Origin: Alternaria dauci
Taxonomy: Eukaryota; Ascomycota; Dothideomycetes; Pleosporales; Pleosporaceae
Length of the DNA: 64,000 nucleotides
Reading direction: 5' to 3'
Assembly (NCBI RefSeq): GCF_042100115.1
Contig: NC_091274.1
Location: 2,914,001-2,978,000 of the forward strand
The notes under the pieces were generated by a model, which ran no database searches, was not told the DNA's origin, and saw only the letters and a list, made by a program, of their open reading frames with translations. The first letter of the stretch is position 1. The number at the start of each line of letters is the position of its first letter. Made by a program: the position numbers and the translations under genes. Of the stretch, positions 12,801 through 25,240 are shown in pieces.

Positions 12801-15800
12801 CGCTTGTAGCTGGCGGTCGAAATTTTCCTGAGCTTCTGTCGCACTCTTCGCAAAATGCAAACCCTGGAATGCTTTGAACAAGGTACTTGCCTCAGTATGG
12901 TTAACCTCGGGTGCCTTGATATCCCATTGGCCTAGCTTCCGTGCGGTATGAAGCGTGCTCTCCACCACATCGTCTCCTGTGTCACGAAACTGGTCGTTGG
13001 AGAGTAAAGAGTGCGTAACACTGTTCATGTTCAGCAAGATGAGGGACTTCACCGTGCCACGAGAATCATCCGCTTCAAACTCGTTGCGTCGTCGCATCTG
13101 ACTGTCGAGGCGAGCACCGCGAAAAAGAAGGCTCTTGACACCATCGCCCTCGTAGTCAAGGCGATCAAGCACCGACAGCAGGCTGGAGCCACGATCCACT
13201 CCGTAAAATGAGTCAGGCTCGTCGAGGTTTTTGTAAATCGAAAGCTGCAGTTGGAGAGGTATCTTTGGAGGATCGACTCTGACAGATGATCTTCTCGTAG
13301 TGCTCTTGGTGATCGGCTGACCGGAAGAGGTCTCTGCAAACAAAAGTGCAGTTCTGAACATGCCACAATCGTTCGCAGCCTGTGCAGCCTCGAGATAGTC
13401 TACGTCTAACCACTTGTCTCGTTCCACTCTGGTGACCTCTTTTGGAACCGGCTGACTGCGCAGATAGAGAATGGACTGTATAAGGATACGAACATGTGGA
13501 GTAGTAGTTGGGCTGCACTCACGGAACCAAGTTGCCATTGACTTGGAGACGATATCGTGAACATTGCGTTCTTCCTCGTATTCGTCCAGTAGTACGAGAT
13601 GAAGTATATAGGGTAGCAACTTCTCCGCCATGTGATTGATGCCACGGAGCAGATCTGGAAGAGAGCCGAGAATGGGGTCATCGATTGCGACTCTGCAAAG
13701 TGCCATCGTCAGGTCTCTGATCCAGTCGGATACTGGCTTCACTGGTGTGGTTGAGACGGCTTCACGCAAGCCATCTACCACGGGTTGCGACGTGTGCTCC
13801 GGCTCTGGGGGCTTGTACAAGAGCGCTTTGCCTATGGCCTCTGGGATGACTCGATGCATCTCGCTCATGTATGACGAGTCAGGAACTAAGCGAGAGATGA
13901 GGCGTCTTACAGCGTCCTCTGCTAGGCTGACCTCACTGCGATCGTCGCTATAGAACAAGTCGATTACCTCGTTGACAATAGCTTCCCTTGATGATTTTCC
14001 AGGAACAGACTTTGAAGTCTGGACTGACGATGACCAGGGTCGGGCCTGGGCAGAGCTTTGCTTGACCTCACCATAAGCGCTGTATGCCCGGCCCAAGACT
14101 CGTGCCGTCCATAACAGATAGCCGTCACCGACTTTACTTCTGCGGCAAGATTCCCAAACCAAGGGTGCATATTCTGCAGCGTCGCAATCCAACCCAAGAA
14201 CATCGTCCCGGGCATTTGAAGCGGGGCGGAAGTTTTGGCAAAGCAAGTCCAAAGCAACATCTCGAGACGTCTTGTTCAAGAGCTTGCGTCCTGATCGCAC
14301 GTCGTCTAGGATCTCCAACAGAAGCTTGCTTTCTTCGCTACCTCGAATCGAATTGCCTTCAGCTGTGACTTGAGATGCCGTAGTGGTGATGAGTTTGAAG
14401 GCTTTGATGGCAGAGGACCGTTCTGTACCAGTGATTGCCTGGGCATGAGCCTTGAGGTACTCGGTAAGCCAGGTATGAAACCTATTGGCTGCGTTCATGG
14501 TGGCCACATGTTGGGACTGTTGGGTGGTACTTTCTTGAGAAGACCCTAGAAACACTCGGAGAGAAATGAGAATTGACAAGCCGATGCCGGTAACAAAGCT
14601 AAGCTGTTGGCGGAGGTACTGAGCGCCATGTTCGAAAAGATACTGCATGATTCCCACCGTATCCTCCGCGCATTGCATGTCAGTGAGAAAAGGGCGCAGG
14701 GACTGGAGTGTCATTTGTAACGGGTAGCCTTCAAGAGCTACAGATCCAGCCAGCGCAACAATGATTCGGATTTTGCGAATCATCGAACGTGCATAGAGCG
14801 AGCCGAGAGCCGGATGGATCCGATCGAGGAGAGAGCGCATCACATATGTGTATGTGCTTGGAGACCAGAAGCCAGCTGGTCTATCGCCTGTGCGTCTACA
14901 TAAACGTTCGAGCTGATCTGGCAGGTAAAAGGCGGAGAAGGAGGGCTCGATGCCTATGTTGAGGCCTTGTGCGGATTGACTGATTTCGGCAATTTCTGCT
15001 AGTACTGCTGCCGCAGGATTGAAGGCTGGCTTCTTGTCTAGCGACTTGGGAAGACGTTCTTCGTGATCGATGGTTTGGAACATATGACCTAAAATTTGAG
15101 GGAAATGCTTTTGTATGAGGCCGTAGTATCTGTCGCTACTGACCAAGTCTTTCAGCAGGTTTCCGAAGCTGGAATCAGCCCTGTTCCGAGCAGAGCCTCT
15201 GCAAGTATCCCATGCAATAGTGTATGCGGCTGCCTTGCCGATGTTTCTCGACAACAGGTCTTGTGCTGATACCTCTAGCTGATCAGCCAGGAAGTCTACC
15301 TCTTCCTTGCGACCAAACATAATGGCCTGACCCACCACCTCGGCTTCAATGTCAAAGAGAAGGTCCGGGAGCGAAGCATAACCAAAAATCGGGAAAGGAA
15401 TACGACCGACTTTCTGGCCGCGATCTAACCAGGTGTATATGACTTGCGGAGCGAAGAGCCTGAAAAGGCTTTGCGAATCTCCGAGACCTCTGGACTGAGC
15501 GACGTTGGAGATGCAGCGTTTGGCATGATCAATAGCTCCGGCAATGGTCCCCGCGGTGGCAAAGATGCGATACACGCTATGGCGTAGCAGCGTGTGCCAT
15601 TGAGATGCCAGGCGCGATAGGACTAGCAAACGAACCGCAATACCCTCAAGACCCTCATCATCTCCCGGTAAACTACTGTCGACGTCCTGCAGGATCTTAT
15701 CGTGCTCAGAGAGTACAAAGTCACCAAACATCTTCGGCAGGTGTTCGGCAATGTGATATTTGACGATCATGTCGCCCTTCGAAAGAAGCTCGAAGAGACT

Positions 15801-18800
15801 GGTGCGTACTGATGGAACCTTTCGGTTCTGCGCAAAGTCAGGATGGTGCTTTAGTAGGCCATGTAGGAAGACCGCGATCGTTTTTTGCAAGTTGGCAGAT
15901 CGTCTCACACCTCCCTTCTCCATCTCCTTGACGTAGTACACATACAACGCCTCAACGTTGTCGTAGAGATCTTGTGCCTCGCGATCGGTCGCGTCGGGAA
16001 GCCAGACGAGCGTAGTACCAATGAGAACCTCGACAAGCATGCCGTTTGCTACTTCCGAAGTGTTGTATTCGCGCGCGCGAGGATCGATGAGAGCTTCACT
16101 AAAGCGTTCGAGGAGATTGAGGCAGTCATTCTGGGATATCTTCAAGTGGCTGTTCCATACCGAACGTAGGAACTGACGTGAATGGAGAAGATCGCTCTCG
16201 GAAAGGGAGACCAAGTAGTCTACAAAGTCGGGAGGTACTGTGCCAGGTTCTAGTCCAGTGTTTTTGGCAAGATGCGAGATGAACTGTAGGTGCGCTGAGC
16301 ATGATGCACGCAGAGCAGTTATATCAGTTTCTGCTTGTACCTCGTGTCGAGGCACATCGTTGACGACAACGGTAGCGCCCACAGTCATCTGCGAATCGGG
16401 CTCATCATCTACTTCCATAAAGTCATCTTCTTCCGCATAGAATGATTGTTTGACCTCTTTCCGTTGTTGAAGAGCTTTAGGTAGATATCGAGCCAGCTGA
16501 TCAATTCCTGTCAACTCGTACGCGCCCAAGCCCACCCGTTTCAGTGAACCGATGTCAGGCAGACTTTTTGCACAAGTCTCGAGAACAGCATCGACCTTGT
16601 ATTGCTCCGTTTGGGGTTTAGCTAGTACAGTGACAAAGGACTCAATCAAGCTAGTAGTGGCCGATCGGAGAGCTCGAACGCGACGGTCGTTCGGGTCACT
16701 AAGAGTTGCAACAGCTGGTGCAATGATACACAAGTTCGTAATGATGCGCATCATGTCCGAGGTGATTCCTTGTGTATTCGTTGCAGCCATGTCTTTCCAC
16801 TGGTGCTTGGCTCTATCAAGCTCAGATATGCAAAAATCTACGATTCTGTTTCCTAGCGGCGAAGAAAAATAATCGCTCGTGGGCTCTTCAGTTGAGGTGC
16901 GCGGCCCGTCAACCTTGGCTACAAAATCTTTTGTAGGGCGAAGAAGTAAGAGATACTGGGCTAGTTCTTTGTAACGTCTCATCTGCGTTCTGGCTTGCGC
17001 AATGGGTCCCAGTACCAGATAGGTCGCTGGTTCTGGAGGGGTGAAGGGCAAATCAAGGCAGGTATAGAGTACACGCAATACATCGCGAGCGTTGCAGTGT
17101 TGCGCATTTAGCGTGGAATATGTCCGTTCCGACCAGAGACCTAGGACTTGTGAGTTGTAGCCTAGGGATAAGGATGGCGGCGCTTACTTGGAGTCCATTT
17201 GGTGAGCAGCCAGTTGAGGATTCGCTCAGCAGTCGAACTGAAGTGCGTCGGATTTTCTTTGATACGCTCTTGAAGGATGGTAGTCAACAGCGATGAACTA
17301 CTCTCTGTGAGTAACGCCGGTCCGCTCAATTCGATCGAAAGCAGCAAAGACTGGACAGTTTCGGAAACTGCTGAAAAGGGAACAATGTTCAATCTCAAGA
17401 GAACGTCCATGAGGTGACATGCGGTGCGAGATATTGACATGGAAGTGACCGCGCGAGATGCGCTTTGCCATGCAGATATCCAGTAAGGAAGTAGGGTTGG
17501 ATGCGATGCCGATTGCTGAAGGGCGGCACTGTACAGTCATCAGCTATGTCCGTGTCGCAAGATGATGCACTTACCCGGTCAAGCCTATCATTGCCCATAC
17601 TGAATGAGCTGGATGCTCGTCAGAGATGCATGAAGTAAGCTTTTCCACCATTGGCTGGAGCTCTTCCTCGTCAAAGGGGCCTTCCTGTACCATGAATGCG
17701 ATCACCTGTAGAGCTGCACGTTTGGCGTTCGATCTAGGCTCAGACACATGACGAAGGTATTCTGGAAAAAGTTGGGTAATGCGGACGCGTTTGCTAAAGC
17801 TCTCTTCAGTGTCGCTACGGTCGTGGACAGCGTGCCGTCTCCGCTCATCAAGCATAAAAGAGAAGCGTGCAATGGTGGCTACTGTGGACCATAGGCCCTC
17901 ATACCGTTGATGCTCCGTCTCCATGGAGAAGGCGCATGTGTTCAGAGGATGGGTATCGTTGCGAGCAGGGCCTAGGTTTCGAAAGCAAAGATGGTCTTCC
18001 TCGAGATATTGGTGCGCGGTAGTTTCTTGTCTGCGTCGATAGTCGTTGTACATTGTCTCGACAAGACCTTCGAGGTTAGCGTTGATGGTCTCGTCATCCG
18101 GGTCAGTGAGGAGGCTTGCGATGTGCGTTTCAGTATAAATTAAACTGATCATGATCTCATCCCTCAGTGTAGCCTCCGGCCACATAACCTTTAGAAGCGG
18201 AAGCAGTTCTCGTACTGTGCGCTTGGTCAACTCGAGAGATTGCAGCGAAGTGCGTGCAAGGGTTGCATTGACAGCGGCCAGAGCAGCGACGCCCACACTT
18301 CCACGGCCAGTCCTCTGCTGCAAGAACTGCAGCAAGACTTGCAGGATAGCATCAGCTTTGGGAAGCAATGGCGCATTGGAGGCTCTGACGAGATGATATA
18401 AGCAATGGACAAAGTCTTCTGTTGCGCGAACGTGCTCTGGGGGACTTGATTTGGTCTTGGTCACTGGCAAGCGCGGAGACGCCCTAAAAGATGCAAAGTC
18501 GGTGTCAAGGGGAGTGCGAGCGCGACTTGAGACATTGGTGCTCCAGCTGCTTGGTGGCTCACCTTCCACTTGAGGCTCTTGAAAGAAGCCTGCCAACGCC
18601 TCGACGCAGAAATCAACTGCCGCGTCCCAGCAGTCTTGTGATAGACGCTCGACATGCGGCTGGTACTCAAGGAGCGCCCGCAACGTCTTGGGGAGGTCTT
18701 CAAGAAGCGGCTCGAGCAGACCGGCTTTTCCAGGAAGCACCTCGATTATCGTGTCTATTATCATCTCGACCGTGGAGCTCTTGATGGTTCGCACGCCTGA

Positions 18801-19141
18801 AGCGATGACGTGACGCAGCGCGGAGGCCGAGAGAGGAAGCAGCGCAGCAGTCGAACCAGCCTTGCTCGACTTGGTCTTACTGGCCAGGAAAGCGGCTCGG
18901 CCATCGTGCAGACATTGGACGAGTGTCTCGCACAGCGCGAGGTAAGCTTTATTCCCAAGCGCCTCGAGACTGGGCTTCCCGTGGTTGTGCTTGAGGATGT
19001 GTTTGAGGTCTTTGAGTCCGCTCGTCCGGTCAATTACGCGTGATGACTGGATGAGAACTGTTCGAATCAGTGAGCGTGACGTTGTTTTGTGCCTTGTCCC
19101 ATGCGCTTACGTTTGGCATCCTGGATATTGGTGGCACCCAT
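9847..19141 (-). CDS. tel1: Tel1/ATM checkpoint kinase
   Basis: PI3K-related Ser/Thr kinase that senses DNA double-strand breaks and maintains telomeres. Eight exons fit: 19141-19111, 19057-17575, 17528-17188, 17146-12628, 12579-12189, 12140-11481, 11409-10975 and 10923-9847, giving 2978 aa, normal for fungal Tel1. The N-terminus (about residues 10-30, [20 protein letters not shown]) matches the TAN motif region. A long HEAT/FAT solenoid follows. Kinase marks are the [15 protein letters not shown] stretch starting exon 8, [14 protein letters not shown] (catalytic Asp near 2772) and [11 protein letters not shown] (metal-binding Asp near 2792). The last 30 residues are a FATC domain ending in [12 protein letters not shown]. 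All introns are short GT-AG and keep phase. Intron 3 is uncertain: acceptors at 17147 (41 nt) or 17162 (26 nt) are both in frame. The start is divergent with Nup192. Confidence 0.95.
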
Positions 19142-19655
19142 GGCGGCCGCTCACAGAACCGCGCTGCCGTCTACAGAGGGGATTATTCTTGGTCAGCTGG
19201 GCAATGCACTGTAGGCAGAAGCATCCAGTGTCGGCTGCGCTGTTAGCCTACGAGAGGAATACCCCACGAGCACCGTTGGGGTGAGGGTCTGTTAGGTGCA
19301 GCAGCTCAGCGTGAGCAGACGCAAGAGGGAAGGAGCATGTCCCGAGTAGAAGGAGCAGGCAGTGTAGCTGTTTACACGCGTAGCATGTTCGCCGCGACCA
19401 TGCGACCTTGGCGCAAGGGCAGCACTTTCACTCAGCCCAGGTTCCTGTGAGTGCGTGCGGAGGTGCAGCGGAGGTGAGGTGTGACGGAAAGGCGCGTCGC
19501 AGGGTTCACTCACGTCCGTGCTCCGTCGTGCGCGTTTCTGCGAAAGTCGAGCTCTCTCCATTGTTGAGAAAACACCAACCAAACACGACGTGCCATAACC
19601 ACCCCGCCGCTCCTTCCCCGGCGCATAATGCCCACGACCACCTCACGACTCTCCC
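19142..19655. promoter_or_regulatory. Shared tel1/nup192 divergent upstream region
   Basis: 514 bp separate the two divergent start codons, so promoter elements for both genes must lie here or within the transcripts. Small open frames inside have no support. I could not assign specific factor sites. Confidence 0.5.
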
Positions 19656-22600
19656 ATGGCTGAAGAAGACAGCCTCGCCGCCCTCCAGGGCCTGCACCGC
19701 GACCTGTGCGCCCACATCGACCTGCAGCTGCCGGTGCTCGAGCGGCTGCTGCTGAACCTAGAGGCGCATCTGGACGAGCTCAAGACGCTGCTGGACAAGA
19801 AGCCAAAGAACGATGCGAGCAGACAGGCGCTGAGTTCTGGTAATGCATGAGCTGGCGCAGACAACGGGAAGGTGCTAACGGCGCCAGGCAAGATCAAGAT
19901 TGACGACAACGAATACGAGGTCAATGACGACTTCAAGCAGCAGACGCTCGAGCTGGCCGACGCCCTCAACCTCGACGAGCTCGACGCCGCCGCCCTCTTC
20001 CTGGGCGCCCAGAGCGAGGCCCAAGAGCTAGACCGCTCGCAGCTGCAGACGGCCGTGATCCGCTTCCACCGCCGCCGCGAATACGTCCTCCTCTGTGTGC
20101 GCATACTGCTCAAGACGGCGCTGGACAATGGCGACGCCGAAGTCGACGGCCTTCCCGTCTTCCAGGAGGCGGCCCAGATGGTCGTCGGTGTGCACGGCAC
20201 CACGAATCTGATGAATGCGTACGGCTTCTGGACAAAGTGCCTGACGAGCATGGAAGCGGTGGAGAAGTGGCTGCAGTCCATTGCAGAGCGCGTCCAGAGC
20301 ACCCAGGTCGTCGGCCAAGTGCCGCTTCCGGGCTTTGTCGAGATTATGGACTTCCAGCGCCAGAGCCTAACACGACAGCACGAGAATCTGGCCGCGATAT
20401 GCACGCACATGATCAAGCCCGGATACGTCAATCTCGACAACTACAAGGCCTTGCTCGCCAGGGCCAAGTCCCTCGACCGACACGACCTCATCACCATACA
20501 CTATGTCCCCATTCTCCTGCGCCTCACGTCCTGGGTCGCATCCGAAACCAACAACGTCATGCTGAGAGAGGCGCGCGCCCTCCACGACTCGCTCATGGCT
20601 GGTCGGGAGAGCGACAACTGGGCGCTGAGGAACCTGCATTCGGCCACCCTGACTTGGTGGCTGGCCGAATACAGCGGGCGGTACATGGACCCCAACACCC
20701 AGGACGCTGCTCTGCAGGGCATCAACTTTGAGGAAGAGGCCAACACGCGATCGGAAATATTCCTGAAAGCACTCAATGACGGCGCGTTCCACTTCATGCT
20801 CTCTGTCAGTCAGGACGTGCGCCCCACGCGCTGGTACGACCCTCAGAAGACCAGCATGCTGTCCACGCTGTTGCAAGACACCACCGTCCTGAGCAGAGAC
20901 TCGCCGCAGCCCGAGGATTTCTTCAAGGAGCTGCTCATGGAGCAACTACAGACCTTTGTCGACTCGTTCATCACTCACATGCCAGACACCCTACGCAAGC
21001 TCAAGGCAGAGGAGGACGACCAACGACGGCGATTACAACTGCACTTCCAGCGCTCAACCGGAGAGTACCCGCTTCATCTGGAGCGGTTCATGGTCATTGT
21101 CGCATACGCCTTTGACGGATTCCCAGATGCGGCAGAAGACTTTTGGAGCGACAAAGAGAGCAACCTGTACGGATTCCTGCAGTGGGCAGCCAAGCGCCAA
21201 CCGACACCCCGGATAGCCATGTTTTGCGAGATGTTGCGGGCCATTGGTTCTGGAGAGGCGAATGCGGAAGCGGCACATCGATTCTTGCTCGAGGAGGGAG
21301 CCTCTGCTTCTGGCAAGATTCGCCGAACCAGTTCGCTCAGCTACACAACCATCTTCAACGAGCTGCGCGAGTTCGAGAACGACATCCACGAGCCGAAGAA
21401 GCCGATCCAAAGCAGTGTCTACGCCCCTACGAATCCAATCGATCAGATCGTGGAGCCGGAAAGCGCGACTATGTTGGAAAGCTACTTGAGACTCATCGCC
21501 CACATCTGCAGACAGAGTGCTTCTGCGCGTATGTGGATACTGGATCTCAAAGAGTACCACTTTGCTGGTATCTGCTTCGGCCTGTGCACTGACAAAGTGG
21601 AGAGTGGGCTTCGCGCAGCTGCGTACGACGCCCTGTCAGCTCTGCTTGTAGGCAAAGACGCTATGCGTGCAGATGCCATGTGGAATCTCCTGGACGAGTG
21701 GACGGTCAATGGCTTCTACACTGGATCTAGACAAAACAACGCTCTCAACGCCACACCGAGAGACGACTTGTGGCCTACGCTCGCTGACGGATATGACGAG
21801 TCCATCGCTCTGGTCCGATTTATCCATTCGCTCGTGGAGCCGTATCCGGAAAACGAAGGCCTCAATGACAGCCTCCCATTCCCCGAGAGCCTAGGCTCAT
21901 CTCGCAGGATGCCGGGTATCGAGGATTACATTGACTTCGTCATGCAGCAGGTGTTCGCAGAACGTTCTCTGGAAGTGAATGAACCCCTTCAACGCAACGT
22001 TATGCGGTGGACATGCTTGCGGTTCATGGCAACATGTCTTTCCACGTTCAACGAGAATCTCGTCGTGTTCGCAAACAAGTCTAGCATACCTGTTGATGAG
22101 GTCATTGATCCCACATCACTTGCGGTTTATGTTGCACTTCACCCATTTGCTCGCATCATGGAATGGCTTTTCAACGACAAGGTCCTCAAGGCTCTTTTTG
22201 CTGCCTCGCATCACGACGTAACTGAGGTTGATGCTGCTCCATCCGACTCACCACTGATCCAATCCCTGATGCTGAGCATCGAGGTCATGGATCTGGTGAT
22301 GAAGCTCCAAGCGACTTATTTGGACATTGTCAAGCCAGTTCTCAAGCAACAAACGTCATTCCACCATTCTCCTGTGTCAAACCTATCGCTTGCCTCTTTC
22401 GAAGATGCCATCATGAACAACCTGCAGATTATCGTCGATCTTGGGCTCTACTGTGGTACTGGCCATGAAGCCTTGACTATTGCCTCGCTTCAACTACTAG
22501 AGAAGATGGCCTCTTCGCGGAAACTCGCCGTTTCCCCTGCGGGCTTCGGCCAACGATCGGGACGAAGCAAGATTGTCGGCATACTGGAGAAGGACAACGA

Positions 22601-24759
22601 AGCGGAGCGCATAGGCCGATCACTCTCGGGGTTGATGCGGTTCAGCGCCGAAGAGCTTGAGGCTGGTGAGGAAGCCTCTGGATACATAGTCAAGCTTCGT
22701 GTGTTGGACTTTTTGAACAGCTGCCTCGCTGCTGTCTCCCTCCGGCCAACAATCGCGCATATCCTTCTCGGCTTCTCCTGTGGCACCAATACCGTTCGTA
22801 TCGCCGAAGACAGCCTTTGGTCCAACGGCCAAGCCTTGTTCCACAGTATACTTCTTCTCGGTGTTCAATATCCTGACAACGACGGTGAGCAGTTTATAGC
22901 TTGGCGGTCTGCTCTCAAGACGCGATGCTGGGATGTTTTGCAAAAGCTCTGGCGGTCCCCGTTGACAAGCGCTATCATCATGCAAGAGCTCCGCGACAAC
23001 GAGTTGCTATTCGTTGAAGCACCCCAGCTGACTCCCATCACGCTTGACATACCCTGGGAGGGCATGTCTCTTGCACAAGGGCTCGAGGTTGCGCCCAGCG
23101 ACTACTCTCCCTTCTTCTCAGGACCACCAGCACTTGCTCTCCAGAGCTTCCTCCAAAGACGCGCTGCGTTCCTGGACTATGAGTCGAGAGAACTACGTCT
23201 GACGGTGAAAGAGAGCATGCCCACTATGAAGTCCAGGATCCAGTCTGTCCTTCTTGGCACCACCATACGACCCGGTGAAGACGCAACACTGAACCCGAAC
23301 ATCTTCGATTTGTTCGACTTTATCGAGCTGACATACCCCGAGCGTGCTCTGCCAGATCAGCACGAGTTCTTCGAAGGCGTGAATTTGACTTCGTGCCAAG
23401 AAGAGAAGGAGGGTAACACTCTCTACTCGCTGCCACTACTGGAGCAAGTCATGCGTCTCAAGATGAAGTATTGGAGAAAGACAAACAAGATTCAAGATGA
23501 AGAGAAGGAGGAACTGCTGCTTCAAGAGGCCGAACTGCTCATGGCTATCTTCTTGGATTGGAACCGTCGTACACAACTCCTCCGTTACCACAAAGATATT
23601 CTTCAGTCGTGGGTGCAAGTCGTCATGGTTGCGGTACACAGCTGCGACTTTGAGAACGGCGCGCGCAGTTCCTTTATCATGCAGACATTACAGGTCATCC
23701 TGCCAAAGCTTGAGCAATCATACACATCCGATATCTTTACCGCCCTCCAACTCGCTAGCCTAGCGGAGTCTCTTGTTCAGAAGGTTGACTTTGAGTCGAC
23801 TGCATTTGACAAAACGGGCGACTTCGCCAACGATCGCCTCTCTCAACTCTTCCGCGCTGCGCTAGTCGGCATCTACAGTCCGGTGTCGACAGCCGAACTA
23901 CGAGAGTACTGCTACCAGATTTGCTTCCGCTACATCCACGGCACCTTCAACAAAGCAACACCCAACTCCCTGCTTGGTCGCCATACACTCGGAGCCATCA
24001 GGAACTGCGGCACCAACATGCTCGAGGTGATTTGCGACGACGCCTACAGTGGGCAAGGAACATGCAAGGTATCCGCCTTACTCTTGCTCAACGCCTTCGT
24101 GGCGGCAGCAACGCGCCAATCGTCCAAGTACATCCTCGACAGCTTCGTCTCCCTGAACTTTGTCGGTGTCCTCGTCGACAACATCAAGCACATCCCAGAG
24201 GAACTACGCGCCGCCGCCGCACCCCAGGTACCCGTTCTGCTATCCTACTACGACGCCAGTCTCGCTCTCCTCCTCCGCGTCTGTCAATCCCGTCTCGGCG
24301 CTGCTCACGTCCTCAACGCCGGTCTCTTCCCCGCCATTCGCGACTCCCAGATCTTCTCTGTAGACCCAGACATCGGTCTTGAGTTTGACGATCCGAATGC
24401 GCTGCGCAAATACTATGAGCTCATGCTCGCTGTGCTTCGTGTCATCAATGCAGCAGTCATTGCACGCGGACGGCAGAACGACCAGACTGTCTTCCAGGCT
24501 CGTGAATTCTTGAAGGAGAACAGACACAGCATGGTGAGTGTCTTCAAGAGGAGTGTGAACGTGGGTGTGGGTATGAGTGAAGAGCTACAGCAGGATGTTG
24601 TGGATTTGGTGGACTGTTGGACGGTTCTGGTTGATGTTACTGGGTTCTTGCAGGTAAGATATCACAATGAACATGGATGTGAAGGGGCTATAACTAACGA
24701 AATCGCAGTATGAGGATCAATCGAGCTTGAAGAAGGTCAGGCCGAACATGTTCTCTTAA
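19656..24759 (+). CDS. nup192: Nucleoporin Nup192 (Nup205 family)
   Basis: Large alpha-helical scaffold nucleoporin of the inner ring of the nuclear pore complex. Exons 19656-19839, 19888-24653 and 24709-24759 keep frame and give 1666 aa, in the range of fungal Nup192 proteins. The N-terminus (SLAALQGLHRDLCAHIDLQ, then LDELKTLLDKK) and the exon 2 start (GKIKIDDNEYEVNDDFKQQ) agree with what I know of this family. The rest is an all-helical solenoid with no catalytic motif and no membrane segment. The last exon encodes only 16 residues (YEDQSSLKKVRPNMFS) after a 55-nt intron. Without it the frame would run into intron sequence, so the small final exon is preferred. Confidence is high for the family; the exact ends rest on splice signals. 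Confidence 0.9.
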
Positions 24760-25240
24760 CGGACGTCACGCATGAACGGAGTTTGAGCTTAGAGGAGGAT
24801 TGGTCATTTTGAGCGCCTGGCAAAAGCGATGGAGCATGTAATTGGTAGTGAAAGCGGGCTTGATAAACTTTGAATCGCCAATCATCTAACTGCAATTCTC
24901 ACAATATCTAGACGTAATATCGCGTGATGTAGGTATTTGTCATTTGGGGGCTTACTCAGCCTCGCGTGCCTGGCGGAAACCTACTGGTTCCTTGTAGACA
25001 GACCCTGGACAATGCATCATCGCCGCCTCCTTGCATAGATTATCCCAGCCAATCGTACCATACGCCCGTCTTGGCGTGCGTTGAGGCTGCGTGAGGTTTA
25101 ACCCAAGGATTGTTTTCCTTCCGCTTTCTCCTTGTCATGTATCCAAGTTGTCCTAACTCCATTCCATGACCCAGATACGTCCACAACGTCGCTCGCTGAG
25201 ATGAAGGCTTTTCAAACACAGGTCCAGGCATTACGATACC
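24760..25240. other. Intergenic, 3' flank of nup192 and upstream of TF
   Basis: No supported gene. Small frames here (25040-25231 minus, 25132-25377 plus) lack motifs; the second overlaps the start of the transcription factor gene in another frame. Confidence 0.4.
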
